Of a stretch of DNA of 64,000 bases, positions 46,414 through 57,742 are shown piece after piece. The position numbers and the translations under genes were made by a program. Under the pieces are notes generated by a model, which saw nothing but the letters and a program-made list of their open reading frames with translations, made no database searches and was not told the DNA's origin. Positions within the stretch are counted from its first letter, which is position 1. Each line of letters opens with the position of its first letter. The DNA comes from Paramarasmius palmivorus (Eukaryota; Basidiomycota; Agaricomycetes; Agaricales; Marasmiaceae), in assembly GCA_037176845.1 (NCBI GenBank), contig JAYKXP010000099.1:113701-177700 (forward strand). The letters run 5' to 3'.

Positions 46414-49200
46414 ATGGTGTGGCTTAATTCTCTGTTGCTCCTCGTTCCTTTACTTCAAAACCTTCCTCAAGCCCGCGCATCTCTTGTCGACGACATCATC
46501 AATGCATTGGAAGGTGCCGTCACTTGCGCAGGTTGCCACACCCTCCTTCTACCACTCAAAGGACTCGCTCTTCTTGGTGATTCGGCATTCGCAGACACTA
46601 TCAACGTAGTTTGCACGACTCTAAAGGCGAGAAACATTCTCTCAAGTTTGCAGTATCTCGCCTAACGCGGTTATCGTGCAGCTGCAAGACGACGACGTGT
46701 GCAAGGGCGCGATCGAAGGCCCGGGTGTCATTCTCGCAAAAGATCTCCGAAATATCGACCCGTTCGGCCAAACCTCGACCAAACTCTGCAATGGGCTTCT
46801 CGGACTCTGCCCTTCTCCCAAAGTCAACACGTACAACGTTCCTTTTCCCAAACCTGCCCCAACAAACACCCAGACCTTCACATCTAAAGGAAATTCACCT
46901 TTCCAAGTCGTTCATTTCAGTGACGTACATATTGACAGGGAATACACGGTGAGTAACGCAAATTCCCAGTCCTAACCTACGTTCATGAATGATTCTACCC
47001 GTCTAGGTCGGAGCAGAGGCAAACTGCACGAAGCCAATCTGCTGCCGAAATTATGCTGACCATACCGGGCCAGTGGAGATCCCTGCTGAACCAAACGGAA
47101 ATAGGAAATGCGACACACCTACCTCACTTGCCCAATCTCTTCTCGAAGCAACCAAGGCCAACAACAAATTCTCCATCTTCACCGGCGATGTCGTCGAAGG
47201 CGAGTTCACGTCTTGCCGAAAGAGTTTAGTATCACATTGCTAACGTTGAGCCACACAGCCGCCGTATGGCTCGTTACCAAGGAGTACGTCTCTCGAGTTT
47301 CATCTCAATCTTTGTCAGAGTTGAACATTCCTTTTGGCAGCTCGGTAACGAAAGACATCAACGCGTTCAATGATCAAATGGCCAGCACTCTACAGGCACC
47401 CGTCTACCCGGCGGTCGGAAACCAGTATGTCTATTATCGGCCTTTCTTCCGAACGGTACCCCAAACTATCGTTATAGTGAAGCGGCACCAGTGAACAGCT
47501 TCTCGAGGAATACTACCTCAGATCGCTCCCAGGATCAGCAGTATGTCTTTGACGCTACGAGCGCAGGCTGGGAGGCAAGTTCAAGCACATCATCTCTCTG
47601 CAGACTTATCTAAAGGGCGTGCGCTGGCAGGGATGGATTGGTTCTGGCGCAGCAGATCAAGTGAAACACATTTCTGGCAGTTATTCGACGGTCGTTGAGG
47701 GTACCAAGCTGAGGTGAGTAGATCAGGAACGTTTCTGGTTAAATTGGATGGTAGCATGAATGATGTTCTCTTGGCAGGATCATCTCGCTCAATACAGTCT
47801 ATTGGTATAAGCTCAAGTAAGTTCTTGGGGGGGTCTTCCTTCGCTCCAGTGCTGAGTTGTGTTCATTCTTTCAGTTTCTGGCTGTATGATTCGAACCAGC
47901 AGCAGTACGTCGTTCCTGCGTCATCACTGTCCATTCAGTTTCTTAACTGAGATACCCTTCATAGACCTGATCCGAACGGAATCTTATCATTCCTGGTATC
48001 TGAGCTTCAGGCCGCTGAAGATGGAGGTCAGCGTGCCTGGATTATTGGGCATATGCCTCCTGGCGTTGCAGACACGTTTGATGACCAGGTGCCCATCCTT
48101 CTGAATCTTTTGCTGTTTCTTCGATTTAATTTCCCTGTTCCTAGTCGAATTATTACGACCAGGTGGTACAGCGATATAAAAACACCATCGCCGGTCAGTT
48201 CTTTGGACATACCCATGCGGTAAGTATTTACTAATGACATCCATGAGAGGCTTCTGCTGATATGGATCGGGACTTTTTTTTTGTTCAGGACGAGTTCCAG
48301 ATCGCCTATTCTGATTACTCGAAACGGTCAAAAGACACGGCCACCGGCTTTGTATGGGTTGCCCCTGCTTTGACACCACGCAGTATGTGGCCGTGATCAA
48401 ATTTGAAATGACAGCTTTGACAGATGGATGATGTTTTGCAGGTGGAAACCCCGCATTCAAGGTCTATGATGTTGACCCTGATACGTATGAGGTTATGGAT
48501 GCGAAGGTTTACTCAGGTACGCATTTTGGATGTCGTTCTAGTTCTCTGCTTATGTCCTGCTCGTAGCCGACCTGAATGATCCCAACTACCAGAATTCTCG
48601 TGAGTAGTGCAAACCGTTCTCGATGCCTTTCCATCTCTGATGTTTTGAATAGCGAACTGGTCTCTCTTGTACAGCGCTCGATCTGGCTATGGTCCTCTAC
48701 TTTCGACACCTCTGGCATCTACGGACTCGTTAAACCCCTCATTCTGGCATCAGGTCACCGAAGGCTTTGAAAGGGACGATGCGGCGTTCCGCGAATACGA
48801 CAAGCGCAAGAAACGCGTCGGGCAAGGTGAATGTACCGATGGGAGTGGAGGCGATAGCAAAGCCTACGCATCATGCAAGAATTCGACGATTTGTGCACTT
48901 CGGGCTGCGAGAAGTCAAGATAACTGCGTCGTTCCCAAGCCTGGTCTGAACATCAGTAGGAGAGACGAGTCAGAAGCGCATGAAGGTCATGTCGTGACGG
49001 GAGAGTGTGAGAGTACCAGTGTTGGGCATTTGCTCCAGCAGTTGAGTGTTATAGCGTCTCAGGGAAAGGTGAGTAGTGGTGGTAGGTATGGCAAGATCGG
49101 GATATTGATGCTATTGTTTCCCTAGTTGGACGATGAGACGAAGGCGCTGTTGAAAGAGAAGATCTCAGCGGTCCTTCCGGCTGAGGCCTCGCAGGATTAA
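46414..49200 (+). CDS. Acid sphingomyelinase-like phosphodiesterase (saposin-B plus metallophosphatase), secreted
   Basis: Signal peptide MVWLNSLLLLVPLLQNLPQ/ARA, then a saposin-B-like cysteine region (AVTCAGCHTLLLPLKG, VVCTTLK, DDDVCKGAIEGPGVI, KLCNGLLGLC). The metallophosphatase core follows in order: VVHFSDVHIDREY (D-x-H), FSIFTGDVVE (G-D), YPAVGNHEAAPVNSF (G-N-H-E), WIIGHMPPG and FFGHTHADEFQIAYSD (G-H-x-H). The C-terminal part has NWSLLYSARSGYGPL, LNPSFWHQVTEGF and TSVGHLLQQLSV, ending AEASQD-stop. ASM-type enzymes hydrolyse sphingomyelin or related phosphodiesters with a di-metal centre; the natural substrate in mushrooms is unknown. There are many introns, and two appear to have GC donors (near 47201 and 47576). 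All metal ligands are present. Confidence 0.85.
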
Positions 49201-49424
49201 ATCGCCTGTCTACTTATACCTTGACTTAACTTTACTTATTCGACTTTGTTGCTGATTGAGCACTTGCACTTTAAAATAATGGAAATGTCGTTGACATGCA
49301 TTGGAATTCAATTGTGGGACATCTAAGTCGATATCCGACATCGATGTCTTGTGGAAAGGTTCTTCGTTTGCAAGCTATAATATACACATATTCCGATGGT
49401 GACTATCTAGAGTTAGGTGGAAGA

Positions 49425-51134
49425 CTATGTGGCGCTGCCGAAAATCTGGTAGCGTCTGCATATACTGGGGCCGATTTCGTCGTATTGTGCCTTTGTATGG
49501 CAGGAAGTGTAAAATTCGGGCTATTAGGGATTGAACATAGTCAATACGCATGACTTGAAGCACGACAACCCAGCAGCTTACAAGAGATGCCAAAAGGGAA
49601 CCTCCAAACCACACAGCATAGCTAAATTGTAGATCAGAAAGCGTAAATCATTTGACCGTATCGAGGAACGTACCGCTGGCGTTTGTGGGAGATAACGTCG
49701 ACTTCGACACCCGACGACTGTGTATACGTCAATTATAAGATCTAGAGTTCTGTAGCGATCCCACCTTTTGCGTGCTTCCACTTGCAAGAACGCTCGCATC
49801 CAGTCTACGATCGACGAGCTGCTTCAAATCCCGCTTCAGACGATTACCGAAATGTTGGAACATGGTGGATCCGCCGGATAACACAATGTTCTTCCAGTTC
49901 TGTTAGCTTGGTCGACTTGCTGATGTATGAACGAACGTACTTTGTACAGCCCACGACGAACATCGATTGGTGACTGCTGAATGACATCGTCAACAATCTC
50001 AGGAAGAGGAGTAAGGAAATCAGAGGAATAGATTTCCGGGTTGAAGAATATCTCTGGCGCAAGGAAGCGTTCATATCCAACGTCGATAGCATATTTCTGG
50101 GAAATACTTTGAGCAAGTGCAGAAACAGGACAAAATTCCAATTTACCCTCCCCGTCACACTATGTTCTCCTTCAAACCTCTCAAAGTATTTGTATGGCTC
50201 CGCGTCGTACTTTCTGAACTCCTTTACGATATCTTGACATACATAGCTGTAATTCTCTTTCACTTTACCCGCAATTCGAAGCTGGTCTTCTGGAGGAATA
50301 GCGGCCGTCTCTCCACGCTCACGCATGAGATTTAGGACGAACTGGGTGATATCACGTCCTGCGATAGGGATGTGTTTGATGGCACTACCAATAACGTAGC
50401 CCTCAGCGCATGGAATGACATGGGTGACACCGTCGCCGGAATCTATAACGGTGCCAGTGAGAGTACGATCGGTGACACGGTTGGACGACCAAGAAGCAGC
50501 GAGAGCGAGGACGGCCTGAACGGCGATGTAGAGGCCTTTGATGTTGAATGATTCAAAGAATATTTCAGCTGTCTGTTCCCTGTTCTCTGGTGGGTTCAGA
50601 GGGGGTTCAGTCTGTGTGTGTTATCAGCTATCTGGGACTGTGTACAGTGATCACTGCTGCGCACCAAAAGAAAATAGTGATCCTCCGGCTCTGCCCTCAG
50701 ATACTTGAAGATAACCTGCTCCCAATAACGTTCCATATGATCCCAATTATCAATCATTCCATGTCGAATAGGATAGTGAACACCATATCCTGGAGTTTTG
50801 GCGTTTGCCAGTGCCTCATCTCCGATGAAAAAGTCAAGATCCTCGACTCCACGTTTCGACGCGAGGTGTCCGGGCTTCGATGGTACTGCAGGTGCACGAG
50901 AAGATTGTGTTGCGGATCCTCGAGTGGCTATAGCAGTGGGGAAAACGCTGGAGGATATCGGTAAATCGAGAGGTGAGAGTGACGATGCTAGACGTACAAG
51001 GATGGGTCGGAATTTCCGGCAAAGCTGTTTACGAAAGTGAGAATGGATGAGGATTGAGAAATTGGCGGGTACGTTTACCCAATCTTTGAATAGCCAGTTC
51101 CATTATCACAGATGATGGGGGCGAGGAGAGACAT
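49425..51134 (-). CDS. ARP3: Actin-related protein 3 (Arp2/3 complex subunit)
   Basis: [19 protein letters not shown] is followed by exons giving [37 protein letters not shown] with [100 protein letters not shown], and later [53 protein letters not shown], and the C-terminal [20 protein letters not shown] ending in FGSAT-stop. The [19 protein letters not shown] and PIRHG motifs and the Arp3-type inserts separate it from actin and Arp2. Arp3 nucleates branched actin filaments at endocytic patches and hyphal tips. About seven short introns keep the frame. Confidence 0.9.
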
Positions 51135-52728
51135 GATGGCGCAGAGTCAAGCAGAGTCTAGGAGATCTCATGAATGGCACGTGATGGCTGTCTCTTTCCA
51201 GAATCCAGACATGCCATTTTTACGACAGTCTGCGACTTGCGTTGGTGTGGATGTTCAAGGATATGGCCTAAGTAATCTGACCCTCAACGACGCAAAACCC
51301 AAAGACCAGAGATACACCACCATCTGCAGATTCAGCACGCTGGGCCGCCAGTGAATCGTTTGCGCAACATTGCCGGACCGCGAGCGGCATTCCCCGATAA
51401 GCCCATATTTTGTTATTCAGATTCTCTTTCCTTGTTACATATCCCCCATCATCGCGCTCTCTCTAAGCACAGCGGTGTGCGTTCCCGGGTCATCAATCTC
51501 ATATTACTCGCAGTCTGGCCTTTTAATTGTATTCCGAATCGCCTCCAGCGCATCTCAAGTAATCGGAATGACGCACGACATGTAGCAGGCATTTCAAGCT
51601 TCGATCCATCAAGCTTCACAAGCTTCCGGTCTCTGAAATTCAGGTTTGCAGGGAAATGCTCTCGATCTTCAAGAGTCAACCCTGCACGGATCTGGAACTG
51701 TAGAGATTGGATTCAATGCTGTTGGGAGGAACTTAGCACGATTTGGAGTAAGGGACCCAAGGAATAGGCGAGGAGCTGCAGTCAAGCTTCAGTTGAGTTA
51801 ATACTCACGAGCATGCGAACCAGAACTCTGAACCTTGTCATACGACATCACGAAATAGGGCCGATGATCATACCTGGTCATTGGGATATCAACCGTCATG
51901 TTTATGCTTTGGCAGGTCAAATGTCATTGTAGCTGTATATTCATGTTGTGCTCATCGTCTTCAGGAATATCATCGTTATCGCCCGGCAGACATGGGGGAA
52001 ACTGGGCAGTTAGCAGAGACAAGTTCCCTCGACTGTGAGTAATGACTTGAAGCATATGGAGTCACAAGGCAATATCATGCCATGCCGAAGATGTCACTCA
52101 CCTATCGTGTTCTATTTCAGCTAGGGAAACATGGTGAACTTATATCGTATGGATAGAGGTGGTTACGGAAGAAGTTCCTTCCCGGAAGCGTAGGTAAACA
52201 ACATCATTCGACCAACTTTCAGTCTATTTGAACCTAGATAAGAGCGTGACGCTCATTAAGTCCGTGAATGGTCAACTTAGACCAAGAACTTTAACCAAGG
52301 CCCGTGGATTTTCATAACAGGTCACCGGTGCGAGACAATAACTCACTCAAACAACCCATAGGCCCGAATAAGGCGGAGTTACTCCCAAAGTCACGATCCA
52401 GATATCTTCTCCTCTGGTCGCAGTTGGCCAGGTGCAGGCCAAGTGTCGAAAATTGACTTCTGATGTAGGTACTATGGATTGGGTGACTAACGAGTCATGA
52501 TGCTCAAATTTGCCTCAGATCGTCCAGATTCCAAGTCCTCAGCGAAGATCAACATTCCTCACGTCATATACGTTGGCCCTGCCAGGTCATAGATTTAAAC
52601 TTCAAGAACGGCAACGTGGGGTACTTACGTTGTTTGAGCGTGAAGCGAATCAACCTCGTTGTATACACACCTCCTGGAAGCTCACGCTGGCGCTTGTGTA
52701 TTTCGCCCACGAATTATTTCCTCCATAA
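51135..52728. other. Intergenic region, no supportable gene
   Basis: 1.6 kb, containing the Arp3 promoter. Frames at 51351-51767 (+) and 51449-51679 (-) overlap each other and show no features. Confidence 0.45.
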
Positions 52729-53916
52729 ATGGTCCCCATGTTCCACTATGTCTCGTCTCTCTATGACCGCATCTGTAGAGGAATGAACACCGCCCTTCAA
52801 TTAACACCACCCAAGGGTACATTCATTGCATGTGCCCTCCTCAACGACGTCTCACTCAATGACTCTATCCGTCACTCCACCGCCGACTTCCTTCGCAGAG
52901 AAATCTGTGCTGTTGATCACAAATGCCCTTTGAAATCGATGACACTTCTAAAGTGCGCAAAAGGGAAACAGCACGAACTGGTCGCAGTATCCGTTATCGT
53001 ACCATCCGGGAATTCGAAATGGCCTGATATGGAGATGACGATGTTTTTTGAGAGAAGGATATGCAAAGGGAAGGATGTCGAGGAAGAGAGGCGTAGACAT
53101 CGAAGAGGTAGTTCCGAAACTCAAGCGAGCGTTTGCGTTACCGCCGTAGCGCCCCAAGAAACACTTGTTAGCTTCGGTTCTAGCGGTGAATTGCCAACAA
53201 ACACTGCTAGTGACATTGTCATCATACCATGGAATGGACAGGATGGGTGGAAAAGAGCGGTCGAGGTGGCTTTTGGCTACCAGGGCTCCGAGGTTCGTGA
53301 TGTTTATACAATCACGTTTCCCAAAGATTCGCCTCCCAGCCTCCTCGACCTTGCCGTGATTCTGGATCAAGCTTCGGAGAAGTACCGGGATTATCATCTC
53401 TTCAAATATCAGTGCTACTTCTATGCAGCACTTGTGTGCAAAACTATGCAAACAATCTTTGGCGGACAAAAGAAACCAGGTCCTGGCCAGGATCAACCGA
53501 TTACGCACACGTCTGCAAATCCCGAGTCCGCGGACGTAGACTCAACAGAAAACGGAAGGTCATCTCAAGTTGCAGGAACATATAAGACTGTCCGACTCGT
53601 GGATGATGAGTCGATGGCGGAGAAAGTCGAGAAACTCCGCGAAGCCTTTTTTGAGGCGCGACAGGCAAAGTTGGATGGTTTAAAAGAGCGTGAATCGGAC
53701 GAACTCCGGGAGATTCGGCAGCAGATGGAGATGGAGCGTGAATTGAGGTTGGCAGCGGAACGTCGTTTAAAGGACGCGGAACGTCATGCAGAGGACACGG
53801 AACGTCATGTAAACGATCTGCAACGACATCTCGAAGAAGCTCAACGCCAGCGCGCGACCCAGACAAGCTCTGGGTCGCATTTTTCGCCTGATGCGACTCT
53901 TTATCCAGCCCCGTGA
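52729..53916 (+). CDS. Uncharacterised basidiomycete protein with C-terminal coiled coil
   Basis: Single-exon frame of 395 residues, MVPMFHYVSSLYDRICRG... to LYPAP-stop. The N-terminal and central part (LKSMTLLKCAKGKQHELVAV, PSLLDLAVILDQASEKYRDY, HLFKYQCYFYAALVCKTMQT) looks globular and resembles, from memory, unnamed mushroom proteins. The C-terminus from about residue 298 is a long charged coiled coil with a short internal repeat: RLKDAERHAEDTERHVNDLQ followed by RHLEEAQRQRA. No catalytic motif, signal peptide or membrane helix is seen. The function is unknown; the coil suggests self-association or a scaffold. Confidence 0.65.
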   Translation: MVPMFHYVSSLYDRICRGMNTALQLTPPKGTFIACALLNDVSLNDSIRHSTADFLRREICAVDHKCPLKSMTLLKCAKGKQHELVAVSVIVPSGNSKWPDMEMTMFFERRICKGKDVEEERRRHRRGSSETQASVCVTAVAPQETLVSFGSSGELPTNTASDIVIIPWNGQDGWKRAVEVAFGYQGSEVRDVYTITFPKDSPPSLLDLAVILDQASEKYRDYHLFKYQCYFYAALVCKTMQTIFGGQKKPGPGQDQPITHTSANPESADVDSTENGRSSQVAGTYKTVRLVDDESMAEKVEKLREAFFEARQAKLDGLKERESDELREIRQQMEMERELRLAAERRLKDAERHAEDTERHVNDLQRHLEEAQRQRATQTSSGSHFSPDATLYPAP

Positions 53917-54074
53917 TGTCTTTGGTTTTCGTACCTATCCAGCGGTATGCTTATAGCTATTTCCCTCGTCTCCGTAATTGTCATAGTAATGTCTGCTATG
54001 CAATGTGTATGGATACAATATAGTGTATCACCTAGTCTACAGGCAATGCATTCGATACAAAGGTGACGCCCGCC

Positions 54075-56825
54075 TCAACACTGATCCAAAAATTTGTTCT
54101 TGGGGAATGGCTGCTTGAAATCGTCAACCCATGTCGTCAAATTAGCATCGGTATAGGCACTGTAATTGTGAGAAATGAGTCATTAGACGGGCGACGGAAC
54201 AAGGTGCCAACGTACCGGATGTGTCTGTACAGGTTGAGAAATGTCAGTGGTCCAACACATACACTGAACAAACACCACTTACTTGTCTATGTATTTCTGA
54301 GTTGGGAAGTCTTCAGGATCACACCCAATGTTCTTTTTTCCCTTCTCCTGATATACACGTATCCAGTCGACTCTCATGACGGCAGGGAAGATGAGATGCT
54401 CAAAATCGACATCTCCAAAGTTGGTTGACATGCCGAGGTTCACGATGAGGTACTATAGATCTGTGAGCAACAAATGCCATTGCATCGGACATTTTCGCGC
54501 ACCATGGGCTCTTGGGGAATGGGGCGAGCCGAAATGCTGACTTTGTCGTTCTTGCCTACAGCATCTGCAAACATGGTCCACGTTTTCTTGTTGTCAGAGA
54601 TCCATGTTATGTACTGGCAATTCAGTTAGAATCATCGCAATTCGTAGACGATCAAAACTTGCCGCATCGTTATATCCTGAAATATGAATCAGTGGCTGGT
54701 TGCGGAAATTGAGAGCCATAGCACTGCGTACCTGGTTTATACTCGAAACCGTAGACCGAGAAGCAGCCCGTTCCAAGTTGATAACAGTCGGGATCTGAAC
54801 CTCTTTCGTCAATAACAAGGAAACACAGACTGAAAGCGAACCAACTAGTCCGGGTGACGCAAGAGGCGGCCTCTTGAAATACTCCTCCGAGATACGAATT
54901 CTGTTCTGTAATCTTGTCGTCGTAAATCTCAAAGGAATCGGAGGTGTTCTTCCATCGATATTCAAAGTCGAAAGGCCCGAACTGTCCTGATTGGGATACA
55001 GCGCCGATACCATCTTGTACCTGGAAACGTTGTGAGGCATTGTAAACGAGGAATAATGAGGAATAATGAGGTTGGGCGAACCTGTGCCTCTATCGAATCT
55101 ATCTCCGGCGCCGAGCGGCCAACGAATGTGCCATCGTCGTGCATTGGTCCTGGATGATCTTCCCCGGGGCAGGTGCATCGCGAAAGACGCTGTCCAGGGA
55201 GGAAGGAAAGCGCCTCTGTCTGGTCGGGGCTGTTGAAGCGTGCAGCTGCCGGTTGGCCTGCCTTGGTTTGATTCTTCACTGTTCCAACATCACAATCATC
55301 GTAGGTGTATGGCCACTGAAAGCATTTTTCTATTAGCCGTTCCTTCTTTGATTCGAGTAGCGAGCCTTACCATTCCTTCTAGACTAGCACCATAACCGGC
55401 ACGGCCTAAGTTTGATTTGAGCATTTGCACATCCATGAATCCAAAAACACTCACCCAAGTTTCCCATGGCCCACACGGCAGGCCACAGCCCGGCTACATT
55501 GCTGATTCCTGGAAGAGACACGGAAGCAAGGAACGTGCCACCCGTGAAGCAGAATTTGTTCCATGTCGACATCATGCCTTTTGAGAGGAAACGGCGTGAG
55601 CCAGGTAGGTGTAGAGAATGTAAAATGCCTCTTGCCTCCTTGGTAGTTTAGGTCATGCGTTCTCTTCCTCGAAAGTGTAATTTCCAGTGCACCGTCCCTC
55701 GTAGTTATAGAGGCAGGGTCGTACCTTTTTGAAAAATGAGCCAAGGCATTTCTGAGGGATGTAAAATGAACTTGCCATTCGAGGTTGTTGGTCATTAGGG
55801 TTTAACAGAAATAAGCTGAAGGAATCGATTCCGACGAAATGAACACCAACCTGCCAATAGTGCAAACTGTTTTCCATCGTTCAGTCAACGGAGAGATTCA
55901 GATAAACGTAAGCACGCACTCGACAGCTTCCCAATACGGATCATCTCCAGGATAGAACGACCGCCCTTCTCTGTTAAATTCATCACTAAAGACCAATTCC
56001 ATGTCGGCGCCAGACTGGAATGCCTTGAGTGTTCGTGCCTCCATCGGTGTGTCGACGTCGATCAACCCCGCGTTTGCCAGTAAAACGGGAACCTGGAGAG
56101 AAGAATTTCATTCAATATATCTTCGCCCACAAGGCGACACACGCACCTGCCCACTAGCATTCACACCCCGAATGTTGGAGAGATCGTGATTCTTGATGTA
56201 CATATAAATAGGATAAATAGCACTACGAAGCACTTGAGTAGACATTCCCATAAAGTGTAGAACGACTCACAAGAGAGACAGGAAACCCAAAATCAAGATA
56301 ATCAAACACCCCAAGTTGGCGAATCCACGCCGGGTGAATAATGAATACACTCTGTCATTTTGTTTGTCGCGAACAGGATCGGGATTATGAAGTTTATCAT
56401 CTGCTTCTTTGAAGGAAGGTGTAAGAGCAGTTCCCCATTCCTTTGGGTCCGCAGATAAGGAGTACTGGGAGAGAAGGTCAGTGTCTTTTCAGATTCAGAG
56501 CGCACTGTGACACACCTTCTCTGCTATTGAGGGATCTATGGGGGGAGGACGACCAGGAGCAGCGCTCACATTATACGGCGAATCATGCTGGATAGATTTC
56601 AGTGCATTATCTAGATAATATGCAAAGCAAGCGCACCGAGCCAGTACTCGAAAAACTTCGAATTGAGGAAGGACGGCTGGCAAAGTGACCTGCACGAATA
56701 CCATTTCCTTGATTTCTCCTACTATCCCAACTGCCTGCAGACGAATTTGAAGGCGAATGAGAGAGATAAGCCCCGCTTTCGATGTCCCTTTGTGGATATG
56801 CCATCCTAGGCTGCTGAAACGACAT
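54075..56825 (-). CDS. Kre6/Skn1-type GH16 protein (beta-1,6-glucan synthesis associated), type II membrane
   Basis: The cytosolic N-terminus, MSFQQPRMAYPQRDIESGAY, is Ser-rich. After ALTPSFKEADDKLHNPDPVR a membrane segment follows: FTRRGFANLGCLIILILGFL (about 56325-56270). The lumenal domain includes MELVFSDEFNREGRSFYPGD with PYWEAVNLHYWQ, LEITLSRKRTHDLNYQGGMM, NKFCFTGGTFLASVSLPG, GLWPAVWAMGNLGRAGYGAS, the GH16 catalytic motif E-I-D-x-I-E in RSAPEIDSIEAQVQ, YVNLG-type strands and IFPAVMRVDWIRVYQEKG, ending KNKFLDQC-stop. Kre6/Skn1 proteins are needed for cell-wall beta-1,6-glucan in yeast. About a dozen short introns are present. Catalytic Glu and Asp are conserved and no break is seen, so it is likely functional. 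Confidence 0.88.
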
Positions 56826-57370
56826 CGTGAAAGAAAGAAAAGAGTGTCAATGACCCGATCAAGGGCCGAATAGGACAGAAGCGATAGGTGGTGAAGAGAA
56901 AGGCAGAAATCATGATTCCGTCAATTGTTGTGGACGTCTCGGGACAGTTGCCATGTACTGAATAAGGACAACATGTGGGTGCACCAAAAATAGCATCGTA
57001 CCCCGACTGTAACGTCGACCTCGGAGGGGCGATTGTTGCTCATAGTGACAATGCTGTTGGTTGGTTTCTTCAAGAGCACTCTCCAAATTTAGTGTAGTTC
57101 ATGGCAGGAGAAAAAGCTCATATTGCAATCGTATCTGCCAACGAGAAATGATGTGAGAATCAATGGAATGAAGCCGATAGATATATCACAGTATACGCAC
57201 CGATCACCACATGAGAAGCATCTGCAGCACCGCTATGTGCCTGTACGAATCATGATGAGGGCGGACAGGGGCGGACAGCACCAGGACAGCACGAAAGATT
57301 GCAACGAGTCGCGACGACGGTGAATTAGAAAAGTTCTCACGGCAGCGCTTCCTCTCCCATCATGCATCAT
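56826..57370. other. Intergenic region left of the retrotransposon
   Basis: Promoter side of the Kre6/Skn1-like gene up to the start of the LTR. Short frames only. A near-perfect short direct repeat of 'gggcggacag' occurs at about 57259-57279. Confidence 0.4.
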
Positions 57371-57644
57371 TGTAGGAGTTCTGTGACCGTTACTTTTCCG
57401 TGACTTGTGATCTTTCCCTTTCCGTTACCTCTCTCGAGGTTTCTCCGTCCTTTCCTTTGTCTTCGTAGTTTTATTCCTAGTTACTATATTTAGGTACAGG
57501 ACTCTCTGGTAGTATATAAACCCTGTAGATACCTCTGTAGTAGATAGGAACTTTTATTCAGACTTTGACCCACTCATAGTTCTGCGTGAAAGTCTTACCT
57601 CTCGTGTTCGCGCTTTGTGTCACCTCCGTCACAGAAGCGTTACA
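57371..57644 (+). repeat. Candidate 5' LTR
   Basis: Begins TGTAGGAGTTCTG and ends GCGTTACA, so TG...CA termini over 274 bp. It contains a promoter-like TATATAAACC at about 57514-57523. The gag-pol start lies 98 bp downstream of its end. The second copy that would prove it is not in the window. Confidence 0.6.
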
Positions 57645-57742
57645 TATTTTTGAGTGTCTAACTCTCTTCTAAATCTCTCCTCGACGTCGACAAGGACCGA
57701 CCAGGTCTGATCAACCTTGGGAACACCGCCGACCTCGAACCT

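Noticed and set aside
46098..46427. 109-residue plus-strand frame with a hydrophobic start
   Set aside because: Overlaps the start of the sphingomyelinase-like gene in another phase; looks like 5' UTR sequence.
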